A stretch of DNA of 12,648 nucleotides, from positions 1 to 12,648 of the forward strand of contig JWZX01002375.1 in NCBI GenBank assembly GCA_001275005.1, written 5' to 3'. Below the pieces are notes generated by a model, which had not been told where the DNA came from, made no database searches, and was given only the letters and a program-made list of their open reading frames with translations. Position numbers and translations under genes: made by a program. Shown here piece after piece: positions 1 to 5,704 of the stretch (position 1 is its first letter; each line of letters opens with the position of its first letter). This DNA is from Chrysochromulina tobinii (taxonomy: Eukaryota > Haptophyta > Prymnesiales > Chrysochromulinaceae).

Positions 1-457
1 GGGCCCGGCCCGGGGCGGCGCCCGCATCCGCTGATCGCGCCCTTATCTATTTATTTGCAAATATATAACATGCGCCATGATACATGTGCACTCCTGGTCG
101 CGGGGCCGTGTACTACAGTGCGAAGACCCGACAGAGACGCCACGGGGAGGACCGACGCACACGGCCCACCGCGCGAGGGCACGCGCGCGAGACGCGACAC
201 GCCGGTCCGCACGCGCTGACGTACAGAAGAGACCACACGCACACGGCGCGAGATATGCGCATCACACATGGTTCTCGCATGCCTTGCACGTACAGTCCCG
301 GCTAGGTGGCACGGCCCACACGGAAGTGCATGGACCTGGAGGGACTCAACGCCACGAGACACGCGGACATCACGAAGGATAGCGCCGACACAACCGACAC
401 CACCCTGCCATGATGTTCGTGAGCCCGTCAGGTTGATGCGTGCCGCTCGAAGCTGCA
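1..457. other. No gene seen; 3' flank of the Pro/Glu-rich gene
   Basis: I see no convincing coding region. The open frames here have the Arg/His/Ala-rich composition expected from random GC-rich DNA. This stretch lies downstream of the minus-strand gene ending at 458 and probably contains its 3' untranslated region. An AT-rich island at about 41-70 stands out and carries AATAAA on the minus strand (55 down to 50), about 400 bases past that gene's stop. It could be a polyadenylation signal, but the distance is long and the signal used by this organism is unknown. Confidence 0.5.
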
Positions 458-1399
458 TCAGGGCGCGACTTCTACTTCCTCCGCGGTGGGGGCCGAGGCA
501 GAGGCGCCCACGACCTGGACGCGCAGTTGGAGTGACTCAGGGTCATCATCCGTCATTTCTATCACGACCTCGTATGGCCCGAAGGCCATCGGCGTCGAAG
601 ACGTTGGTGCCCGCTGCTCGCGCGTGGCAAGATCGTGCTCCGCAATCTCCGTTTTATCGATGAACTCATCGAAAAGCGTCAACGAGTCCATCGGCAGCTC
701 CTCTGGGTCGGGCGCGGCAGACACCTCCTCCTCCGCCGCAGACATCTCCTCAGGCACCGCCATTTCCTGGCTCTGCTCCGGCTCCGGCTCCGGCGCGACC
801 GGCTCCGGCTCGGGTTCTGTGGGCGCCTCAGGCTCAGGCGCCGCTGGTGGCGGCGTCGGCTCCGGCTCTGGCTCTGGCGCCGGCGGCTCCGGTGGCGGCG
901 TCGGCTCCGGCTCTGGCTCCGGCTCGGGCTCTGGCGGCGGCGGCTCCGGTGCCGCCACCTCCTCTGCTGCGGGCTCCTCGGCCATGGGCTCCTCGGCGCT
1001 TTCAGGGATGGCCTCCAAGCTCACCTCCGCTGCACCCGGCTCCTCCACTGCAGTCGACTCCTCCACTGCAGTCGACTCCTCCGAAACCGGCGGCTCGCGG
1101 GCGCTGTCTTTGCCGTTGGCCTTCTTCACCTTCTTTTTCTCCTTCTCCTTCGACTTGGGATCCTCAGCCTTCGCCTTTGGTGCAGCCTTTGATTCCTCAG
1201 CCTTCGCCTTTGGTGCAGCCTTCGCAGCCTCGGCCGGCGGCGGCTTCAATGCCTTCGCGGCCCCGGCCGATGACGGCTTCGCACCCTTTTGCTCACTCCT
1301 CGCCGAGTCCGTTTTTGTTTTTGAGCTGCTTGCAGGTTCTTTGTTTGTCGCCAAAGCCGAAGCCTTCGCCGCGGCCTTGAGCGGCGGTTTGGGAGCCAT
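458..1399 (-). CDS. Lys/Ala-rich then Pro/Glu-rich low-complexity protein, function unknown
   Basis: The protein is 313 aa from the ATG at 1399. I chose that start because the context is good (purine at -3, G at +4) and because the frame further upstream opens only with a non-ATG codon and runs into the end of the neighbouring gene. Three zones are visible. Residues 1-97 are Lys/Ala/Pro/Ser-rich and basic, resembling histone H1 tails, with an imperfect 11-residue repeat (AAPKAKAEESK type, about 61-81). Residues 98-235 are acidic, with EESTAV repeats and long Pro-Glu alternation (about 151-209). Residues 236-313 are of normal complexity, with a plausible amphipathic helix (SLTLFDEFIDKTEIAEHD) and a beta-like end (YEVVIEM, LQLRVQVVG). 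I recognise no family. The opposite strand is also open over most of this length as a Gly/Ser-rich frame, which I treat as a composition shadow. The tail could be a small ligand- or partner-binding unit on a disordered stalk; this is inference. Confidence 0.55.
   Translation of the reverse strand: MAPKPPLKAAAKASALATNKEPASSSKTKTDSARSEQKGAKPSSAGAAKALKPPPAEAAKAAPKAKAEESKAAPKAKAEDPKSKEKEKKKVKKANGKDSAREPPVSEESTAVEESTAVEEPGAAEVSLEAIPESAEEPMAEEPAAEEVAAPEPPPPEPEPEPEPEPTPPPEPPAPEPEPEPTPPPAAPEPEAPTEPEPEPVAPEPEPEQSQEMAVPEEMSAAEEEVSAAPDPEELPMDSLTLFDEFIDKTEIAEHDLATREQRAPTSSTPMAFGPYEVVIEMTDDDPESLQLRVQVVGASASAPTAEEVEVAP
1041..1076. repeat. 18-bp tandem repeat x2 (encodes EESTAV)
   Basis: Two perfect 18-bp copies (tcctccactgcagtcgac) lie at 1041-1058 and 1059-1076, followed by a partial copy to 1082. 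The period is a multiple of three, so copy-number change would keep frame in the acidic zone of the minus-strand gene. Confidence 0.9.
1161..1222. repeat. 33-bp tandem repeat x2 in the Lys/Ala-rich zone
   Basis: A 33-bp period gives two copies starting at 1161 and 1194, identical over about 29 bases. It encodes two rounds of an Ala-Pro-Lys-Ala-Lys-Ala-Glu motif in the minus-strand gene and preserves frame. Confidence 0.85.
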
Positions 1400-1553
1400 C
1401 CAGTCTGGTTCCGCTGCGGAAAAACCAGAGGGACTGACAGCACCACAGGAGGCGAAAGTCTCCAAAAATTGTTTCACGCGTCGATGAGACGAGTTTCGGA
1501 TTGGGAGCCCACGATGGCGCGGTCGAGAAAGGCAACTTTTCTGGACAGGCGCG

Positions 1554-1578
1554 GCGCGCGCGCGCGCGCGCACACGCA
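1554..1578. repeat. Alternating purine-pyrimidine (CG)n/(CA)n tract
   Basis: Twenty-five bases of strictly alternating purine and pyrimidine, mostly CG and ending in CACACGCA, lie in the 203-bp gap between the two minus-strand genes. They are about 155-180 bases upstream of the ATG at 1399. Such tracts can adopt Z-DNA; a regulatory role here is inference. Confidence 0.7.
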
Positions 1579-1602
1579 AAGAGCTCGACGGCGTCTCTTG
1601 TT

Positions 1603-2394
1603 TCACTTAAACTTTCCCTCCTTATTGACCTCCTTATCTTCCCCTTGCGGCTGCGATTGCCACTCCAGAAATCCCTTGCCACTCGCGCGCTCCGCGGCAA
1701 GCAAGAGAAGATACTCCGTCTCGTTGAGCGCCAGGTCGCCGTCGAGGTCGCCGTGCCGAATGTAGGCCTGGAGCGCGTCGTCGGGCGGCGTCTCGCCCGT
1801 CGTAAGCTTGGCAACCACCTTGAGGTCGCGCTGGTCGATGATGCCGTCGGCGTCGCGGTCGAAGAGGATGAAGCCGTCGTCTGCAGATGTGGGCTTCTTA
1901 TTGATCCAGCGCTGCTTGGCGATGCGGATCGGAGTGACGAGCTCTTCGTATGACTTTGCCTTGATGACGCCGTATGTGATGGCGAAGCTTGCGATGCCGC
2001 CCGCCATTACCAACATGCACAAGGCGCCAAGGCAGCGAGCTCCACAGCAGTCAAAGAGCACGGACATCACCGACCCATCATCCTTGTACCGTCGTCGCCG
2101 CCGCCTCTGACCCACGTCGTCCGAGTCGCCCGAGTCGTCCGAGTCGTCCGAGTCTTCGAGATCATCGTCGAGGTCGTCATCGAGCTCATCATCGAGCTCA
2201 TCATCGAGCTCGTCGAGCTCCTCATCCTCCGTCGTATCCTCAGTCCGCCGGAGAGGCCTGCTGACCCCGCGCGCCACGCCCGTCCGCCGGCGCCGAAGCG
2301 CGTTCATGACCTCGGGGGTAAGCCGGCGTGTTGCGGGCCCGGGCTCGCCCTCAGTTTCGAGCTCGATGCCATCAAACGAACGCACGATTGGCAT
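1603..2394 (-). CDS. Single-pass membrane protein with acidic region and paired EF-hands
   Basis: The protein is 263 aa, from ATG at 2394 to TGA at 1603. The N-terminal part holds a strongly acidic, Asp/Glu/Leu then Ser/Asp-rich segment (about 52-94), followed by an Arg cluster (97-102) and one hydrophobic segment (about 122-144, LGALCMLVMAGGIASFAITY). By the positive-inside rule the acidic N-terminus should face the cytosol and the C-terminus the lumen or exterior. The C-terminal half has two EF-hand loops: residues 179-190 (D-D-D-G-I-D-D, ending in Asp rather than the usual Glu) and 216-227 (D-D-D-N-E, with Leu where Gly is usual at position 6). Most Ca2+ ligands are present, so calcium binding is likely. 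No further domain is recognisable. The gene is divergent from the coiled-coil/pyrophosphatase gene once the retroelement between them is discounted, suggesting a formerly shared promoter region. The partner and pathway are unknown. Confidence 0.8.
   Translation of the reverse strand: MPIVRSFDGIELETEGEPGPATRRLTPEVMNALRRRRTGVARGVSRPLRRTEDTTEDEELDELDDELDDELDDDLDDDLEDSDDSDDSGDSDDVGQRRRRRRYKDDGSVMSVLFDCCGARCLGALCMLVMAGGIASFAITYGVIKAKSYEELVTPIRIAKQRWINKKPTSADDGFILFDRDADGIIDQRDLKVVAKLTTGETPPDDALQAYIRHGDLDGDLALNETEYLLLLAAERASGKGFLEWQSQPQGEDKEVNKEGKFK
2118..2228. repeat. Short-period repeats encoding the acidic tract
   Basis: The acidic segment of the EF-hand gene comes from nested short repeats: a 9-bp unit (gagtcgtcc type, about 2118-2157) and a 12-bp unit (cgagctcatcat, perfect at 2181-2192 and 2193-2204 with degenerate neighbours). 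All periods are multiples of three, so length can vary without frameshift. Confidence 0.8.
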
Positions 2395-2600
2395 GCGGGG
2401 CTAGCCCGGATCGCGCGCGAGCGGCACTACGGTGTGCGTTTCCTCGGGCAGGGAGGAGGGCGCCGCGATGAGGGAGAACCAGAAGTGAACCCTGGGGCGT
2501 GTGGGAAGGACAAGAGTCATGTTAAGCAAGTCAAGTCAAGACAAGACAAGACAGACAAGACCGCCGGACAGACTTCCCTGTAGATTTGACTTGACTTGAC
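2395..2600. promoter_or_regulatory. Divergent promoter region, left part
   Basis: This gap lies between the minus-strand EF-hand gene (ATG at 2394) and the retroelement insertion. If the insert is removed, it joins the 18 bases before the ATG at 5705, giving an ancestral divergent intergenic region of about 240 bases. The region contains the hairpin described separately. I see no clear TATA box. The promoter role is inferred from position. Confidence 0.5.
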
Positions 2601-2606
2601 ATGACT
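2515..2606. repeat. Pentanucleotide-based inverted repeat (hairpin)
   Basis: The outer arms AGTCATGT (2515-2522) and ACATGACT (2599-2606) are perfectly complementary. The inner arms CAAGTCAAGTCAA (2527-2539) and TTGACTTGACTTG (2586-2598) are also perfect. The stem is 21 bp with a 4-base bulge (2523-2526) and a 46-base loop rich in acaag units. It is built from CAAGT/ACAAG-type five-base units and sits in the divergent promoter. It may form a cruciform or be a paired binding-site array. Confidence 0.85.
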
Positions 2607-5450
2607 GGATTGACTGTGTGTGAGCGTGCAAACAAACCTGTCAAAGCGGAGGAGTGCCGGTTTGTCTTCGACAAACTCCTGAAGATTGAGGCAGAGTACC
2701 CCGTTACTCATTTTGTTGCCACGGATGGCTCCAAGAAGATTGATGCGGACTCAGGGGAAAAGCACGTGGGCAGAGCTTGCGACACGGTCTCTTTGGAGGT
2801 CATGGGTAGCTTAACGCTCGGTGGGCAACTCGACGTCTGTGCAGACAATTTTGAGAGGCATTCCTACGAGGCCGAACTCGCTGCCTTCCATGATCATCTC
2901 GCGGGCACGGCGGACACGGTGTCAGTCATTGTCACGGACTGCCTCAGCGGCATGCAGGCTGGACACGCCTTTCCGGGGCGCACTGTCTCCTCTCAAGCGG
3001 CCCGATATCGAGACAAGGAGCTGGGCAATTTGGCGGTGCTTGAACAACGACACCGGGCGGTCTTGTACGTGCACGTTCACAGTCACACTGGCGTTACGCC
3101 CAACGAGGCGGCGGACGCCGTGGCAACGTCCATGCTCACCGCCCCCTTTCTTCATCTGGACCTTATGCCCTCCACTCACGCCAAGTGCCGTATCGCTGGG
3201 GTCAAGCGGGGCGTGGGTCGCACGGCATTTGACTTCTGCGCTGCCGTCATGGCGGCTAAGCTGGCGGCTGCTTCCTCGTACACACTCCTCGAGAATGAGA
3301 ACACCTGGCCGTTGTTCTGTCGTCACTTAGTCCGGGCGAAGCTGCTCACCGAGGCTACCCACGCGTCCATCATGGACGCGCGAGCGGATCGGTGTGGCCT
3401 TCTGGCGGACCGCATGGGAGACGGGCTGTGTGAGCGTGTTCTACCCGGACCGGCACAGATAGGACGCGCTCGCGAATATCGAGCGCAAAAGGGGGGTTGG
3501 GAGTGGTGGTGTCAGGTGCACGCACCGTGCCCCTGTCATGGCTGCTTCATGGCACGTGACATCACAGTTCCTGGTCTATGGAGACCTCTCCCGGCGAGAG
3601 CCCCTCAATCTCGATGGCACGCTCTCACAACGTGTGCCGTTGGTGAGTCAAGCACGTACAGGTCGCAGGCCGAAGGTTGGCTCTCTCAACGCCTCAGTGA
3701 CTTTGGTACCTCTCAAGCGCGTTACGCGCTCGCGGCGCTCTCCGGTCAAGCCCATTCCCTTGGGCCGAGGGAAAAGCATGCCGCACTTCGGTTCATGCTT
3801 GGCCTCCCCGACACACCCCGAGCTCCACGGGTACTCGAGTCCAAAGAGGCTGCGCGGTCCCTGGCGCTGGGCTACGGCCGAGGGTTTCTCAAATGGGTCT
3901 CGGCCATTCTTCGAGAAGGGCGGCAAGCGGCGAACGTAGCGAAACTAGGCCCCTCGACCAAAGTTAACGCCGTTCGCACTGTCGTTGTCAGCCACCGTGG
4001 CCATGACGTAGTTGTTCAGCGGCCGGCTCCGCGCTCCGGGTGGACGGCATCACGTGGCATGCGGGAGACGTGGGACGGGGCCTGCTTAGTTCGGCGCGCC
4101 TTCCGGGCACTCAGGCTGTGGACTACCATGGCAGGCCCAGTTGTGCTTGACAGGCCACCCCGCGTGCCCGGAGTGCCAACCAGCGAGCCTGATCGGCAGG
4201 GAGGTCACGATGCGGGCTGCCGCGCATATGACCTGTGGGACGACTACATCAACTTCCTCACGGCCCTTGCAGGAAAGCTCCGCGCCCTCGAAGACGAGCT
4301 CCTCGCCATCGCAGGCTCGCACCGGCGGAAGCTGGTGTGGCTGCGCCACGCCGGATTTGACCCTACCATTGAGCGGCGTAAACGAGCTCGAGTGGAGGCA
4401 GCCCAACAGGCGGCCCTTCGAGCCCGCCAACGCAAACAAGAGGCTAAGGCGGCGCGAGCGGCGGCCCATGCCCAACGGTGCGAAAAAGCTAGGGCTGCGC
4501 GCGAGGCAGCAGACAACTTGGAGGAAGCGGCGCGCCGTGCGTCTGTCGCAGTGACTCGACCTATGCGCTCCACCATCGACGCTACCATCGCCGCAATGGA
4601 TGACGACCGCCGCTGCAATCAGAATAGGCCATTCGAACCATCACCGCAAGCTGCCCCTGCCTCCGTTGCACCAACCCCGCCGCCCTTCGTGTGCACCCGA
4701 GGCCACCTCCTTGTGCCTGCGCCTGTTCGAGGTGGCCCCCATAGTTTTCAGGCGAGATGCAACGGCCCATGTGGGCGCTCTATAGAGCGGGGCGACCTTC
4801 GGTGGATGTGCGAGGGACACGGGTGTGACATCGACATATGCCTTGTGTGCGTCGAACATGACGACCTAGAGGCCGGAGTCTTCCGCGGGCGAATTCGATG
4901 CCCCCGATCGCACAGCATGCTGTTCCGCGTCGTCACGCCTCCCTTCCATCTCCAGCGGAAATGCGACGGCGGGTGCCGCAGACTCCTGCGCACAGGCACG
5001 TGGATCTATCAGTGCGACATTTGCCAACTTGACCTCTGCGCTGCTTGCTCCCCCGGCGGCGTCATCCCCCAGGCGGCCCAACCCCCACCCAGGGTTAAAG
5101 CGGCACGACTTCACGAGCCGCGCGCGCCAGCCGCGGAAAGACCGGCTAAGCGAAGGGCAGGGTCTTCTCGCCGAGGCGCCAGGCGTGACTCACGAGCTCC
5201 CACCTTGTTCGACTCGGATAGCGATGAGGCGCCCGCCGACTCCGGAGGCGATAAGCCAGTGGCGGCAGGTGGGACTCACTTGGGAATAGACACTGCTGGA
5301 AAGGGTCTGGAGCGAGGGCGTCGGCGAGGTCGAAGCTCGGCGCAGCCTCTTGCGCGGACGGGCGGTGCCCCGCGCCAGCCTCACGGAGAGGGGCCCGGGC
5401 GCAAGCGTGGCGGACTTCCCTCTATACGTTCGCGCGGGCAAGGTTTGTGA
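2601..5450 (+). CDS. Retroelement-derived RNase H / zinc-finger protein (no reverse transcriptase)
   Basis: The frame is 949 aa. Residues about 36-176 form an RNase H1-type domain: D42 (TDGS), E92 (or E90), D113 (TDCLSG), H162 (HSHTG) and D172 (NEAAD) match the catalytic set, so the fold looks intact. A Cys/His cluster follows (C310, C312, H313, C315, then H340 and C345 in HALTTC), like the zinc-binding segment after RNase H in many LINE-type elements. Residues about 592-650 are Arg/Ala/Glu-rich and probably helical. Two tandem Cys/His modules (698-750 and 767-816) follow a C..H / C...C / W.C / C.D.C..C plan resembling C1-like or ZZ fingers. The tail is basic (about 847-865) and may carry a nuclear signal. 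The reverse transcriptase is absent. The ATG at 2601 precedes the flanking repeat, so translation would begin in host sequence and enter the element in frame; the next Met (residue 68) lies past D42. Expression is unproven. Confidence 0.7.
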   Translation: MTGLTVCERANKPVKAEECRFVFDKLLKIEAEYPVTHFVATDGSKKIDADSGEKHVGRACDTVSLEVMGSLTLGGQLDVCADNFERHSYEAELAAFHDHLAGTADTVSVIVTDCLSGMQAGHAFPGRTVSSQAARYRDKELGNLAVLEQRHRAVLYVHVHSHTGVTPNEAADAVATSMLTAPFLHLDLMPSTHAKCRIAGVKRGVGRTAFDFCAAVMAAKLAAASSYTLLENENTWPLFCRHLVRAKLLTEATHASIMDARADRCGLLADRMGDGLCERVLPGPAQIGRAREYRAQKGGWEWWCQVHAPCPCHGCFMARDITVPGLWRPLPARAPQSRWHALTTCAVGESSTYRSQAEGWLSQRLSDFGTSQARYALAALSGQAHSLGPREKHAALRFMLGLPDTPRAPRVLESKEAARSLALGYGRGFLKWVSAILREGRQAANVAKLGPSTKVNAVRTVVVSHRGHDVVVQRPAPRSGWTASRGMRETWDGACLVRRAFRALRLWTTMAGPVVLDRPPRVPGVPTSEPDRQGGHDAGCRAYDLWDDYINFLTALAGKLRALEDELLAIAGSHRRKLVWLRHAGFDPTIERRKRARVEAAQQAALRARQRKQEAKAARAAAHAQRCEKARAAREAADNLEEAARRASVAVTRPMRSTIDATIAAMDDDRRCNQNRPFEPSPQAAPASVAPTPPPFVCTRGHLLVPAPVRGGPHSFQARCNGPCGRSIERGDLRWMCEGHGCDIDICLVCVEHDDLEAGVFRGRIRCPRSHSMLFRVVTPPFHLQRKCDGGCRRLLRTGTWIYQCDICQLDLCAACSPGGVIPQAAQPPPRVKAARLHEPRAPAAERPAKRRAGSSRRGARRDSRAPTLFDSDSDEAPADSGGDKPVAAGGTHLGIDTAGKGLERGRRRGRSSAQPLARTGGAPRQPHGEGPGRKRGGLPSIRSRGQGL
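2604..2615. repeat. Left flanking direct repeat (putative target-site duplication)
   Basis: actggattgact is identical to 5675-5686. It sits exactly where retroelement coding sequence begins on the left; the matching copy follows the terminal repeat tail on the right. A 12-mer match alone could be chance in a window this size, but both copies fall at the expected boundaries. Confidence 0.65.
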
Positions 5451-5674
5451 CCGCGAGAGGTGTCCCCCTCGGGACCTCTCCGTCACCCCTTGACACTCCC
5501 GCCTCTTCTTCGTGTTTGTTCGATCCGGTGTCCATGTGTGTGAGTGTGGCGCCTTGGTTGGTTGTGGTTGTGTGTGTGGGTGCGCCGCTCTCTGCGCCCT
5601 CCACGTTGTGTCTCCACGGGACCTGTGGTCGTGCGTCTTGCCGAGATGGCAATTTAACGTGAACGTGAACGTGA
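2616..5674 (+). mobile_element. 5'-truncated non-LTR retrotransposon copy
   Basis: This is about 3.06 kb. Seen: a frame that starts just before an RNase H domain with no reverse transcriptase upstream, an approximately 200-base GT-rich 3' untranslated stretch (5451-5655), a (aacgtg)n tail, and 12-bp direct flanking repeats (2604-2615 and 5675-5686). Known: non-LTR elements often insert as 5'-truncated copies with target-site duplications and may end in short tandem repeats. Inference: this is such a copy, inserted in the plus orientation into the promoter/5' leader between the EF-hand gene and the coiled-coil/pyrophosphatase gene. Codon choice in its frame looks less biased than in the pyrophosphatase. 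The clade is not assignable without the reverse transcriptase. Confidence 0.7.
5451..5655 (+). other. Retroelement 3' untranslated region
   Basis: Non-coding stretch between the stop of the RNase H frame and the terminal hexamer tail. It holds a GT-rich segment (about 5512-5575, with gtgtgtg and ggttggttgtgg runs). No gene is seen. After insertion this is now the immediate upstream DNA of the gene at 5705. Confidence 0.6.
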
Positions 5675-5676
5675 AC
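5656..5676 (+). repeat. Hexamer tail (aacgtg)3 + aac
   Basis: Three perfect aacgtg units plus aac lie at the junction of the element and the right flanking repeat. Short tandem-repeat tails like this mark the 3' end of several non-LTR families that do not use poly(A). Confidence 0.8.
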
Positions 5677-5686
5677 TGGATTGACT
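5675..5686. repeat. Right flanking direct repeat (putative target-site duplication)
   Basis: Identical to 2604-2615 and directly follows the hexamer tail. It leaves 18 bases before the ATG of the next gene, so the insertion lies within the probable 5' leader or core promoter of that gene. Confidence 0.65.
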
Positions 5687-5704
5687 CGATTTGGGGATGT
5701 AAAA

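Noticed and set aside
486-1487. Long Gly/Ser-rich open frame on the plus strand
   Set aside because: It is the antisense of the Pro/Glu and Lys/Ala repeats of the minus-strand gene and starts without a good ATG context. Composition shadow is the simpler reading, though strand-specific RNA would decide.
1400-1606. N-terminal extension of the Pro/Glu-rich protein to 1606
   Set aside because: It would need a non-ATG start and abut the stop of the neighbouring gene. The ATG at 1399 has a good context.
2526-2600. Terminal inverted repeats of a DNA transposon
   Set aside because: The arms are only 46 bases apart, enclose no gene and are built of simple pentamers. They fit a hairpin or satellite better than transposon ends.
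5681-5704. N-terminal extension of the coiled-coil/pyrophosphatase protein
   Set aside because: The upstream codons begin with TTG and lie partly in the flanking repeat. The ATG at 5705 is the first ATG in frame.
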